Source: [Leptolyngbya] sp. JSC-1
GTDB lineage: Bacteria; Cyanobacteriota; Cyanobacteriia; Elainellales; Elainellaceae
Length of the DNA stretch: 64,000 bases
Direction of reading: 5' to 3'
NCBI GenBank assembly: GCA_000733415.1
Contig: KL662191.1
Coordinates: 2,257,020-2,321,019, forward strand
Each line of letters starts with the position of its first letter. The stretch's first letter is position 1. Position numbers and translations under genes: made by a program. This document shows positions 27,401-36,180 of this stretch, piece by piece. Below the pieces are notes generated by a model, which was not told the origin of the DNA, made no database searches, and was given only the letters and a program-made list of their open reading frames with translations.

Positions 27401-29064
27401 GGCAGCTTGATCGTGGCGGTTTTCGCCGTGATCTTAAAATCAAATCCGGTTGGCGTAACTCTGGCAATTTCTCCACCTTCGGTTTCAATCCCGGATAGAT
27501 CAAACTCGCTGAGGTTAGGAGCCACCACCGAGACAACTAATCCTGCTTCCGGCGGGGTGGCGCTGAGGCTAAACTTGTGCACCGACACGGTTTTCTCTGC
27601 TTCGATCAACACCGCTGGTTCGGTGGTTAATCCAACTTGAATTTGCGAGTTAGCATCATCGGCAATGTTAACTTTAACAGTGTCTTTGCCTTTAGCAGCG
27701 GTGTATCCTGGACCCGACTGAATTGCAAAGGTGAGTTCTTCGATGCCTTCCTGATCACCATCGTTGAACGCTTCGAGGGTAATGCTGGCCGTTTGCTCGG
27801 TGATCTTGAAATAGAACCCGCTCGATTGGAAGTTGGCCGGAGGAAAGACGCCGCCTTCGACTTTGGCATTCAAGACATCAAATTCGCTCAGTGCACCCCG
27901 CTGCGGACTCAAGACATAGACCAGTACACCTTCGGCTGGAGGCGGTTCGCTGAGGGTAAAATTCAACGTTAGAGCTGTGCCCTCTGTCTCGACTAGCATG
28001 GTCTTGTCTACTGAGAAGCCAACTTCAGGCGTCACTGTGGGCTGCGGTACCTGCGCTAGCGTGTCGTAGAATTGTACAGTCGAAGCATCACTGCCTGACT
28101 TGATGGCATAGCCTTCATCATCGGCTAGGGAAAACGTTGCTTCCCGCACGCCGTCCACATTGCCATCATCGGCTACATTCAAGTTGATAATCGCATTGGG
28201 TGCATCCATGCGGAACTTGAAGCCCGTGGTTTTACCCACCTCGTCATACAGAACTTCGACAATTTCACCGCCCGGTGTGAATGGCGTCCGGCCAAGACGA
28301 CCAAAGTAATCGCTTAAATTTACATCGGTATCGATCGTGACAACCAAGCCGTCGGCTGGAATCTCACCTGCCGCATTCAGTACCAAGCTGAGGACCGAAG
28401 TACCGGTTTCAAAGGTAACGAGTCCATCTACGAGAGCAGGAGCTAACACGTTGTCATCAACGCCAAAGGCACCCGTAACCGTCTGTAGAGAAACGACAGG
28501 TTTGTCACCCGGAGTGGGAGCGGGATCCGGAGTGGGAGCAGGACTGGGCGCAGGGGCAGGACTGGGTGCGGGACTTGGAGCCGGAGCGGGTGCGGGTGCG
28601 GGTGCGGGTGCGGGTGCGGGACTTGGAGCGGGTGCGGGAGCCGGAGCGGGTGCAGGACTTGGAGCCGGAGATGGAGTGGGAGCGCTGTCGGTATCCTGAA
28701 TCGTCAGAGACACAGAACCGGCACTCGGATCAACGGTATACCCCGCACCGGGCTGAACGGTGAAATTGAGTGTCAGCGGACTGTCGGGTAAATCATCGTC
28801 GAATACAGGTAGCCGCAGCGTTCCGGTTTGTCCGGTCAGGCGCACAGTAAAGCCGCTCGTATTATCGGTGACACCAACCAAGCGAACATTGTTGAATTCA
28901 GTGGCAAATACGTCAAACTGGCCGAGGGCGTTAGGTACGCCGCTATCGACGGTGATCACCAAACCCGTTGCTGGAACTGGTTCAGTCGAGGATAGGGTGA
29001 GGGTGACAAAGGTACCTTCCTCCTCTCGGAGAATGGTTGGAGCTGCCGAAATTCTAATTGCCAT
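24409..29064 (-). CDS. giant Calx-beta/PPC surface protein with DUF4114 C-terminus
   Basis: This 1551-residue modular protein was probably built for the cell surface or matrix. The N-terminal 125 residues are a Calx-beta-like repeat almost identical to that of the 30480-36017 paralogue. A Pro-Ala-Ser linker follows (about 130-190). Further Calx-beta-like repeats, about seven in all, are marked by AVLIEAEKTVSVHKFSLSAT, ETATFTLQ and similar phrases. Two PPC domains (about 605-760 and 1215-1375) have DVDFYKFTLKAGETVTID and DVDLYAITLKAGETIKLD and end in YYVAVSS or YYVGVAQ. The final 170 residues form a DUF4114-like domain ending FEDSRGFDLDFNDAVFSV. No signal peptide or anchor is seen. Calx-beta and PPC domains bind calcium or act as spacers; adhesion is inferred. 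Confidence 0.8.
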   Translation of the reverse strand: MAIRISAAPTILREEEGTFVTLTLSSTEPVPATGLVITVDSGVPNALGQFDVFATEFNNVRLVGVTDNTSGFTVRLTGQTGTLRLPVFDDDLPDSPLTLNFTVQPGAGYTVDPSAGSVSLTIQDTDSAPTPSPAPSPAPAPAPAPAPSPAPAPAPAPAPAPAPSPAPSPAPAPSPAPTPDPAPTPGDKPVVSLQTVTGAFGVDDNVLAPALVDGLVTFETGTSVLSLVLNAAGEIPADGLVVTIDTDVNLSDYFGRLGRTPFTPGGEIVEVLYDEVGKTTGFKFRMDAPNAIINLNVADDGNVDGVREATFSLADDEGYAIKSGSDASTVQFYDTLAQVPQPTVTPEVGFSVDKTMLVETEGTALTLNFTLSEPPPAEGVLVYVLSPQRGALSEFDVLNAKVEGGVFPPANFQSSGFYFKITEQTASITLEAFNDGDQEGIEELTFAIQSGPGYTAAKGKDTVKVNIADDANSQIQVGLTTEPAVLIEAEKTVSVHKFSLSATPPEAGLVVSVVAPNLSEFDLSGIETEGGEIARVTPTGFDFKITAKTATIKLPVADDGAAEGPETAVFTLQDGPTYQVTPNAIEGQFTIVDTADQAPPATVVREPNDTIANAFDTKLSDLYPTFKIKSRIDFDSANPNVDATEDVDFYKFTLKAGETVTIDTDATAVNLGNFINTGFNTVLRLFDANGNELALNNNGSAPDEVFFRKLDSFISYTAETDGTYYVAVSSSNNNAYDPNQAGTGSGNTRGEYDLEIKLNPEQPAPTALPSAGTPAANVPTVTMDTVVGTFDGVLPAAENPNFDNIVVPALVQSLAPSLARGQSLLTFSFQTDGEIPPDGLEVFIRADSDIAEFLNKDARVLLVGANTNGPIYSNSGELIGFKLSLFEPQANATFVLQNKEEIETDGPETVNFSLLPTSSYKIGGEATLPVTVYDTIEQAKAAVLTGPEPEVSLSLSQTALVESEGTETTLTFNVKGDIPPNGLLVYVDSPTRAALGDLDLTKAKITGAEFPPANFDASGFYIKIKENGASISFKALDETQLPLIYTPEEASEGLEGFTYKLVDAPGYTVNSEASEVKFTIADTPDSQVRVSLTGSPAVLVESEQTVAKLNFRLSAPPPDEGVLVTIAAPEMLEFNPKSLTAEGGELVSASPDNTSFTFRITSPTASVSIAVADDGVAEELETATFTLQPGAGYEVSPTAGVATFTLVDTPADVPPIAQETDTGSAGNDTLETANVVSLRYGEANVKGAISGRSGVDASEDVDLYAITLKAGETIKLDVDSVPYSIAETSREQRVDTELRIFDASGVELAYNAEAPAPGEIFQSGRDAYLEFTAPGDGVYYVGVAQLGNRNYDPNQPASGSGRIFPNSGINTGAYTLNFTLDSTAVPVPAPANDLLDLRPLTGMPKVEIRNPQSEALFNNAVGFYRIEDTSGTVIDPLTGSSLAPGDAGYAAAALRRSQTEGDGFSFGIRGTEPVVANLKGGALYAPFIVADGSVEQGISGSKDVFFDFAAANPTGLDHVRKSSNSYSFEDSRGFDLDFNDAVFSVRTTVVA
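28509..28681 (-). repeat. Pro-Ala-Ser-coding tandem repeat
   Basis: GC-rich 6-bp and 12-bp tandem repeats (plus-strand GGTGCG, GGAGCC and variants) encode a PAPSPAPAPAP linker. Their purity suggests slippage-driven length variation. Confidence 0.85.
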
Positions 29065-29114
29065 AATTTCTAGTTGTTGGGTCGTAATGTACAGTCAGTA
29101 AGCAATCTAGATGG

Positions 29115-29255
29115 GGCGTTGCTGAATGAGGCATGATTGATTAGCCCCCAAAGTTCCCCAACGTTGGGAGACTTTGAGTAGTTCTAGCCCCCCAGAATGT
29201 AGCCCTGTCGGGCATTCCAGAAAGGGAGATTGGAGGGCAAAATCACTAAGCAACG
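29115..29255. mobile_element. GGCGTTG-family MITE-like element, degenerate copy
   Basis: It starts GGCGTTGCTGAATGAGG and runs through ACTTTGAGTAG, AGCCCTGTCGGGCATTCCAGAA and GGAGGGCAAAATCA, matching the right part of the element at 37738-38021. The right terminus has decayed to AAGCAACG. Confidence 0.55.
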
Positions 29256-29284
29256 AAAGCCCGGTTGAGTGGATTAATGCAACA

Positions 29285-29328
29285 ATTTTCAGGATATTTT
29301 CAGGATATTTTCAGGATATTTTCAGGAT
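29285..29328. repeat. 11-bp tandem repeat, four units
   Basis: ATTTTCAGGAT is repeated four times without interruption, followed by a diverged fifth unit. It is non-coding and lies between two mobile repeats upstream of the 24409-29064 gene. Confidence 0.85.
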
Positions 29329-29643
29329 GATTTCAGGACAACTTTTAGGCCCTGTCTTCAGACTTGTCCTTCAAGACTGCTCAGAACAATTGAATACACC
29401 CTCTAAACCTATTGATTTTAAGTGATTCAACCCGCCTCACTCATCGAGCGGACGTTGCACAAATATCCTTGGGTTAGATGCTTTACCAGGTGCTTTGAGT
29501 AACTTTGACCGCCAGTGATTGGGTTGATCAACTTAATTCAACACTCAGCTTGCTTCTCCACCGTTGATCAGTCGTTGATCAGTTGGAGAAATTAGCTTTT
29601 GTGTTCTAGCATAAATACATTTTATACACCCTGCTATAAATCC

Positions 29644-30068
29644 TCAGTCGATCGAAAACAAATTCATTTTAGTTGCTAGACTTGGGTTTGTTCGCGCAAC
29701 GTGTGCATAGCACAATCCCCCTTTTCTGAGATAGCCGCAGGGCTATAATCCCCCTTTCAACGCTACGGTGTACACACAAGTCCTCTCAGCCTCCTTTCCT
29801 GGGATACCCGCAGGGCTATAATCCTCCATCAATGGGAAACTTTGAGTCAACGGTAGGCCAATTATTTCCCATGCTTCAGACCCAATGAGGTTCGGAAGTT
29901 CCCCAGAATTGGGGGATTTAGGGGGCTGAATCCTAACCGACTTGATTTGTGTGTATACCATGGCGTATCAAAAGGAAATTTAAACCAGTGTCGGCTCTAT
30001 TCTCCCTTTCGTTAGGCATGGCCGTCCCAAGGAGAGGGAGGATCTGAACATGATTTACGATCTACTGA
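29644..30068. mobile_element. TCAGT-family MITE-like element, copy b
   Basis: This 425-bp non-coding element has ends TCAGTCGATCGAAAAC and TTTACGATCTACTGA. It is flanked by TCC on both sides (29641-29643 and 30069-30071), a likely target duplication. Its interior has two GGGCTATAATCC-type sub-repeats and GTGTACAC-like blocks. A 72-codon open frame in it is low in complexity and not credible as a gene. Confidence 0.75.
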
Positions 30069-30366
30069 TCCTGGATAGTATCCATCTGGATGGATACTAC
30101 AAGACTGTTCAAAGCAGCTTATACAGACGAGTCACTCTAGGCATGTTTTGGGCTGTCTATAGTTATAAAAATAACATCTCCGCTTTAGTTCAGAATTGTT
30201 TAATTACAAAGTTTCTGTAAAGTTATAAGATGGCGTGTTGATTGGCACAATTTACAAGTAAATCAACATCACCAATTTGAAGCTCCGTAGTGTCAGCGTC
30301 TCGCTGGCGTGGGCAAGATACCCGCACTCCATCTACTGTTTAATTGGGTGACCTATTTAGCAGCCT

Positions 30367-30381
30367 GTGCAAAATTTGCAC
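30367..30381. promoter_or_regulatory. 15-bp perfect palindrome, site 1
   Basis: GTGCAAAATTTGCAC has perfect 7-bp arms around one base. The identical 15-mer recurs at 38054-38068. It may be a binding site or part of a small repeat; no regulator can be named. Confidence 0.4.
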
Positions 30382-30416
30382 GATCCTCCAACTCAGGCAA
30401 CGAGCTAAAAATCGGC

Positions 30417-30446
30417 AAAAAAGGGAAGCCCCATTCGGAACTTCCC
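30417..30446 (-). terminator. rho-independent terminator of the 1845-residue gene
   Basis: On the minus strand GGGAAG and CTTCCC pair around a 12-base loop and are followed directly by TTTTTT, 34 bp after the stop codon. Confidence 0.75.
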
Positions 30447-30479
30447 ACCATCGCTGAGAGGAGCTAACCCCGGTTTAGG

Positions 30480-33400
30480 TTATGCCGGCGTAACACCCAA
30501 GTTCAGCGTGTACTTGCCGCCTGTTCCGATGTCAAAGTCGGGGAAGATCCAGCCGGAGCCACTGCCAGCCTTGGTCGGATCATAGTAATCGTTGCCAATC
30601 TGACTGATGCCGACATAGTAAACGCCGTCGGTTTCAGCCTTGAACTGAAGATACGGATCATTGAACACGGTGAACAACTCATCCGGTGCCGCCTGAAAAT
30701 CATCAAAGTTGGTTTTGGCTAGCTCTTTGCCGGTGGCATCAAACACACGGATTTGAGCATATTGCAGCTTGGTGGCACCCGCTTGGTTGGGATCGGGATC
30801 AAGGGAATCCAGATCGATGGTTAATGTTTGACCCGTTAGCAGATCAACTTTGTACAGATCAACATCTTCGGTACCATCAATCGTGATTTCTTCTTCCGGA
30901 CCCACTTCAATCGAGTGCTCGGCAATGTCACCATCAAACGTCACGGTTGATTTGGCTGCACTCAGACCAGTGGCAATCGCCGTATCCAGCGTATCGTTGG
31001 ATTCCTCGGTAGAACCGGGAGCCTGCTCTGGGGCATCCACTACGGTAAAAGTAGCGCTGCCTGCATCTGGGTTGACCTGATAGCCGCTGCCGGAATTGAG
31101 CGTAAAGGTCGCTTCCTCGACTCCCTCCTCCGTGCCATCGTTGGCAATAGGCAGGCTGATCTTGGCCTCTTTGGCCGTAATCCTGAAGTCGAAGCCATCG
31201 TCTCGAACTCCAACAATCTCGCCGCCTTCAACGGCAATGCCCTCTAGGTTAAACTCGCTCAGATTGGGGGCACTCACGGCAACCGTTACTCCCTCCTCCG
31301 GCGGTGTGGCACTGAGGCTGAAGTTATGCACCGACACGGTTTGCTCCGATTCGATCAGTACGGCAGGTTCGGTGCTGAGGCTGACCTGAATCTGGGAGTC
31401 AGGCGTGTCCTTGATGCGGATCGTGCCGCCATTTTGGGCTTCGTTCACCGTGTAGCCCACACCCGGTCGAATCGCTAGGTTAAACTCCTCGATGCCTTCG
31501 GTGATGTCGGTGCTGTTGAAGACGGGTAAGGTGATGGTGGCGGTCTGCTCGAACATCTGCAAGTAGAAGCCACTCACGGCTCCATCGGCTACGGCAACCC
31601 CACCAGAAAATTCTGCCTGGAAGATGGAGAACTCATTCAGGAAGTCTTGAGCGTTGCCGCTGACGTAAATCTGGACGCCGCCTTCGGGTGGAGGTTCACT
31701 CAGGGTGAAGGTGAGCGTGATCGGCGTTTCTTCCGTTTCGATCAGCTCGGTGGTGCTCAGTTCCAGGTTGACTTCGGGGGTGGTGGCCGGAGCTGGGATT
31801 TGCTCTATGGTGTCGTAGAAAGTAACAGTAGAGCTGCTCAGATCCGAGGTGGTGTAGCCTTTGCTTTCAACAATTGAGAAGGTAGCAGTTTCGGGGCCGT
31901 CAGTCTCTGCCTCTTCCCGGTTGCTGGGATTGAGAACGATAGTGGCAAAGGGCTGCTCCAAGAGGAACTTGAAGCCAGTCGGTTTACCCGTCGCGTCATA
32001 CACCGCATCGAGGAACTGCCCACCGCGAGTAAACGGCTTGTTGTTCAAGTTACCGCCATAGGGTACGGTGTAGTTCTCTTCGTCAACGCCACCGAAGTAC
32101 TGGGTCAGGTCAATGTCGCTGTTAATGAAGACCTCAATCCCCCCTTCAGGAATTTCACCATCGGCGGTCAAAACAAAGTTGAGAGCAGAACCAGCACCTT
32201 CGGCAACGGTTTCGGCTAATCCGGTCGCTTGAATATCAAAGCCAAGCGTATCAAAATCATCGCCGTAGACGCCAGCCACGCTAAACAGGGAAATCGCCGG
32301 ACCTGTTCCATCGCCGCGTGGAATTGCCGTTGGTGCAGCTAGCGGTGATTCGTTCAGGTTAATATTCAGCGTATATTCTCCGGTACCATATTCGTTGGGA
32401 TCGAGGGCGGAGAAGGCACCACCTGTGGCGGGTTTGTTGGGGTCGTATTGGCTGTTGTTATACAGCGTCACACCCACGTAGTAATCGCCATCCGATGGAG
32501 CGGTGAACTCAATATAGGACTGGAAGCGCGACTCAAACACTTCATCGGGAGCAGTACCATCGTCGTTGCTGGCTAGGGCCGTACCGCTCCCATCAAAGAC
32601 GCGCAGCCAAGTGTCTACCTTTCTGCCCTCGTCGAATTGATTGGAATTGGTATCGATGTAGATCGTGTCTCCGGCCTTGAGGCTGACCTTATAGAAGTCA
32701 ACATCTTCGCTGGCGTCTACATAAACCACACTGCCGTCAGCATTTTCGTAGGAGTTCTCAAACTCAAAATCGAGCGTGCTCTTGAACGACACTTTATTGT
32801 TGGTAGCGCTCAACTTAGTATCCAGCGCTTTCTCGATCGTGTCATTCGGTTCAGTCACTTCCAGCGCTGGAGCCTGTTCCGGCGTATCGACAATTTGGAA
32901 GCTGCCCACAATCGCATCGGGGTTCACCTGATACTCTGGTGCATCCTGCAAGGTAAAGGTGGCTTCTTCTAGTCCTTCGTCCTCGCCATCCTCGGCCACT
33001 GGCAGCTCGATCTTGGCATTCCTGGCCGTGATTTTGAAGTCAAAGCCAGTCGGAGTGACGGCTGCAATTTCGCCGCCTTCGGTCTTGATGCCACTGAGGT
33101 CAAACTCGCTGATATTGGGAGCCACCACCGAAACAACCAGCCCTTCTTCCGACGGGGTAGCGCTGAGGCTGAAGTTGTGCACCGACACGGTTTTCTCCGA
33201 TTCGATCAGCACCGCTGGCTCGGTGGTAAGGCCCACCTGAATCTGGGAGTTTTCGTCATCGATAACGTTTACGGTTATAGATCCCGCATCTTCAGCGATG
33301 GTATACCCTGGTGCTTCTTGCAGCGCAAAGGTATATTCATCGATGCCTTCCAGATCTTCGTCTTTGAAAGCGGGCAGTGTGATGGTAGCCGTCTGCTCGG

Positions 33401-36017
33401 TAATCCGGAAGAAGAACCCGTTCGCCTCAAAGTTGGGAGCAGGGAAGGCACCGCCAGTCACTTTGGCATTGTAAACATCTAGTTCGGCCAGCGAATTGCC
33501 CGTCTGGTTTTCATCCACCCCGACCGGAGCTGTGCCCTTGAGGTAGACCAATACCCCTTCGGGTGGCGGTGCTTCGCTGAGTTGGAAGGTCAGTGTGGTC
33601 GTGTTGCCCGTGGATTCGTTGAGGGTCGTCTCGTCGAGGCTAAGGCTGACTTCGGGGGTCACTGTCGTGGCGGGCACCTGCTCGATCGTGTCGTAGAAGG
33701 TAACGGTAGACGCATTGGCTTGAGCATCAGGGTTATAGCCTTCGCCTGCCTCTAGGGTAAAGGTGGCATCAACTGGCTCGGTATTGTCGGCATTTTTGCC
33801 CACCAGCGTGATCAGGGCACGCGGCTGCTCGATCCGGAATTTGAAGCCAGTAGCAACTCCATCGTCATCATAGACAGCCTCCAGCAGCTTACCCCCCGGT
33901 GAGAAGGGTTCAATGCCCAGGTTAGCAAAGTAATCTTGCAGCGGAATGTCGCTGTTGACGGTGACAACCAAACCCTCTTCTGGAATCTCACTATCGACGC
34001 TGAACGCCAAGGTCAACACCGGGTTGCCGCCCTCGATCGACTGCACCAGATAGGGCGAGAGGATGTTGTCTTCGGGATCAAACGTCCCCGTCACGGTCGA
34101 GAAGGATACGGTGGGTGCACCCGGAGTTGGAGATGGAGCGGGAGATGGAGATGGACTGGGCGCTGGCGACGGGCTAGGAGAGGGAGAGGGCGTCCCGCCG
34201 TCATTGATGGTCAGCGTGACTCCGCTTGCCTCTGGATTGACGTTATAGCGCTCGCCATCGGCTAAGTTAAACGTCAGTTCTTCTGCCCCTTCGTTGGGTC
34301 CATCGTCAAATGTGGAGAGGGTGATCGAGGCTTGCGGTTCCGTAATCGTGATCAGGAAGCTGCTGCGATCGTCACCGGGAATGGGAAATTCACCATTGGT
34401 GCCGGTGATGTCGGTTGCCGGATCGATACCAGCAATATCAAATTCAGAGAGGGCGGCAATGCCAGGGCCTTGAACCAAAACCGTGACGCCTTCCGGCGGA
34501 ATCTCGCCATCTACCGTAAAATTAATCGTGAATTCCTCGCCTTCAGCAAGATTCGTTTTATCAACCGTGAGGCCAACCGTCGGACCAAGTCCAGGTTCCA
34601 CTTCATCGGCAATGTTCAACGTCACCGATGAGGCGTTGGGATCAACTTCGTAGAGTTCGCCATTCGCCAGACTGAACGGAATCTCTAACGGCTCTTCTGC
34701 CTCAATATCATCCAAAGTGGATAGCGTAATGGTTGCCGTGGGTTCGGTAATTGTGACAAAGAAACTGCTGCCGCTGCCATCACCAACGGTCGGCTCTCCT
34801 TTGATGCCCGTGGTTTGGAGCTTGCTCAGATCTGTCAGATCAAACTGTCCGAGTGCAGCCATCACGGGACTTTGCACCAACACCTGCAAACCGTCTGCCG
34901 GAATCTCGCCATCGACGGTAAAGGTGACGGTCAATTGCTCGCCTTCGACCAAATTGGTTTTGTCCACCGATAGACCCACAGTAGGACCAACTCCAGGACC
35001 GCCATTGTCATCCGTAATCGTCAGCAGAGTGGCATTTTTCTGCGGATCGACGGTGTACCCCTCGCCTTCAGCAAGTTTGAAATCAAAGGTTTGTGCGCCT
35101 TCCTCAATAATGTCGTTAATGATTGGCAACACAAAAGAAGCTTCGGGAGCTGAAAGCAGAATTTGCAGACGGCCAGTTGCCTCATCAAACCCGACAATTT
35201 CAGAGTTGACAAACTCAACTTCTCGATCGGCAGCAAATTGTTCGGTGAACTTAATTACATCGTTGTCGCCCAATGTATCAAGATTGATCACCACACCATC
35301 TTCTGGAAAGTCTCCTGTCACTGTCCATTTCCAGATCACAGTTGCATCAGTATCTTCTTCTGAAATATTAGCAGGAGTCACTTCAAAGCTGACGATAGGT
35401 TGAGCTCCGGGATCTGGACTAGGAGCGGGTGCGGGAGCCGGGGCGGGTGCGGGAGCCGGAGCGGGTGCTGGGGCTGGAGCGGGACTCGGAGCTGGGGCTG
35501 GAGCCGGAGCGGGACTGGGTGCTGGGGCCGGGGCTGGAGCGGGACTGGGTGCTGGGGCTGGAGCGGGTGCTGGACTGGGTGCGGGTGCGGGAGCCGGAGC
35601 GGGTGCTGGAGCGGGTGCTGGGGAGGGAGTGGGAGCGCTGTCGGTGTCCTGAATCGTCAGAGAAATTGATCCGGCACTGGGGTCAACCGTGTAACCGGCA
35701 CCAGGCTGAACTGCGAAGGTGAGATTGAGCGGACTGTCAGGTAAGTCATCATCAAACACTGGTAGGCGCAGCGTTCCGGTTTGTCCAGTCAAACGCACGG
35801 TGAAGCCGCTGGTATTGTCAGTAACACGGACTAGACGTACATTGTTGAACTCAGTAGCAAATACATCAAACTGACCCAGGGCATTTTCAACACCGCTATC
35901 CACCGTTACCTCTAAACCTTCTGGAGGAACTGGTTCACTAGAGGTGAGGGTGAGGGTAATAACAGTACCTTGTTCTTCTTGCAAAACCGAGGGAGATGCT
36001 GAGATTGAAATTGCCAT
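30480..36017 (-). CDS. giant Calx-beta/PPC surface protein (paralogue)
   Basis: This 1845-residue protein is built from the same blocks as the 24409-29064 gene. Residues 1-125 are a nearly identical N-terminal Calx-beta-like repeat. A long Pro-Ala-Ser linker follows (about 130-210), then about nine further Calx-beta-like repeats with a second short SPSPSPAP linker (about 600-630). Two PPC domains (about 1055-1200 and 1650-1845) have DVDFYKVSLKAGDTIYID and DVDLYKVDLLTGQTLTID. It lacks the DUF4114 end and instead stops after the second PPC (GGKYTLNLGV). AGGA five bases before ATG supports the start. No signal peptide, membrane anchor or enzyme domain is visible. It is probably exported and adhesive or structural. 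Confidence 0.8.
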   Translation of the reverse strand: MAISISASPSVLQEEQGTVITLTLTSSEPVPPEGLEVTVDSGVENALGQFDVFATEFNNVRLVRVTDNTSGFTVRLTGQTGTLRLPVFDDDLPDSPLNLTFAVQPGAGYTVDPSAGSISLTIQDTDSAPTPSPAPAPAPAPAPAPAPSPAPAPAPAPSPAPAPAPAPSPAPAPAPAPSPAPAPAPAPAPAPAPAPAPAPSPDPGAQPIVSFEVTPANISEEDTDATVIWKWTVTGDFPEDGVVINLDTLGDNDVIKFTEQFAADREVEFVNSEIVGFDEATGRLQILLSAPEASFVLPIINDIIEEGAQTFDFKLAEGEGYTVDPQKNATLLTITDDNGGPGVGPTVGLSVDKTNLVEGEQLTVTFTVDGEIPADGLQVLVQSPVMAALGQFDLTDLSKLQTTGIKGEPTVGDGSGSSFFVTITEPTATITLSTLDDIEAEEPLEIPFSLANGELYEVDPNASSVTLNIADEVEPGLGPTVGLTVDKTNLAEGEEFTINFTVDGEIPPEGVTVLVQGPGIAALSEFDIAGIDPATDITGTNGEFPIPGDDRSSFLITITEPQASITLSTFDDGPNEGAEELTFNLADGERYNVNPEASGVTLTINDGGTPSPSPSPSPAPSPSPSPAPSPTPGAPTVSFSTVTGTFDPEDNILSPYLVQSIEGGNPVLTLAFSVDSEIPEEGLVVTVNSDIPLQDYFANLGIEPFSPGGKLLEAVYDDDGVATGFKFRIEQPRALITLVGKNADNTEPVDATFTLEAGEGYNPDAQANASTVTFYDTIEQVPATTVTPEVSLSLDETTLNESTGNTTTLTFQLSEAPPPEGVLVYLKGTAPVGVDENQTGNSLAELDVYNAKVTGGAFPAPNFEANGFFFRITEQTATITLPAFKDEDLEGIDEYTFALQEAPGYTIAEDAGSITVNVIDDENSQIQVGLTTEPAVLIESEKTVSVHNFSLSATPSEEGLVVSVVAPNISEFDLSGIKTEGGEIAAVTPTGFDFKITARNAKIELPVAEDGEDEGLEEATFTLQDAPEYQVNPDAIVGSFQIVDTPEQAPALEVTEPNDTIEKALDTKLSATNNKVSFKSTLDFEFENSYENADGSVVYVDASEDVDFYKVSLKAGDTIYIDTNSNQFDEGRKVDTWLRVFDGSGTALASNDDGTAPDEVFESRFQSYIEFTAPSDGDYYVGVTLYNNSQYDPNKPATGGAFSALDPNEYGTGEYTLNINLNESPLAAPTAIPRGDGTGPAISLFSVAGVYGDDFDTLGFDIQATGLAETVAEGAGSALNFVLTADGEIPEGGIEVFINSDIDLTQYFGGVDEENYTVPYGGNLNNKPFTRGGQFLDAVYDATGKPTGFKFLLEQPFATIVLNPSNREEAETDGPETATFSIVESKGYTTSDLSSSTVTFYDTIEQIPAPATTPEVNLELSTTELIETEETPITLTFTLSEPPPEGGVQIYVSGNAQDFLNEFSIFQAEFSGGVAVADGAVSGFYLQMFEQTATITLPVFNSTDITEGIEEFNLAIRPGVGYTVNEAQNGGTIRIKDTPDSQIQVSLSTEPAVLIESEQTVSVHNFSLSATPPEEGVTVAVSAPNLSEFNLEGIAVEGGEIVGVRDDGFDFRITAKEAKISLPIANDGTEEGVEEATFTLNSGSGYQVNPDAGSATFTVVDAPEQAPGSTEESNDTLDTAIATGLSAAKSTVTFDGDIAEHSIEVGPEEEITIDGTEDVDLYKVDLLTGQTLTIDLDSLDPDPNQAGATKLQYAQIRVFDATGKELAKTNFDDFQAAPDELFTVFNDPYLQFKAETDGVYYVGISQIGNDYYDPTKAGSGSGWIFPDFDIGTGGKYTLNLGVTPA
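35401..35640 (-). repeat. Pro-Ala-Ser-coding tandem repeat
   Basis: About 240 bp of GGAGCC/GGTGCG/GGGGCT units encode the PAPAPAPSPAP linker. It is longer than the matching linker of the paralogue (28509-28681), so the two have changed length independently. A third short version lies at about 34117-34192. Confidence 0.85.
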
Positions 36018-36180
36018 AGTTCCTACCTTTTGAGGAGTTGTTTTGTTGAAATTTGCACCCTGATGACAGGCTGGCCGGATCGGTGTTTTTGCATCAGTGT
36101 TTTTGCATCAGTCGCGGTTTCGGTTCCCGTTTGCAGCGGTTTGCATCGAAGCAGCCCGTTGAGACCGTCACTCCAGACCG

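Noticed and set aside
29743..29961. 72-codon minus-strand open frame
   Set aside because: It lies wholly inside the TCAGT-type mobile repeat and has no protein-like composition or ribosome site.
35400..35722. Plus-strand open frames rich in Gly, Arg, Trp and Cys
   Set aside because: They are the complementary reading of the Pro-Ala-Ser repeat in the minus-strand surface protein; likewise 28337-28763.
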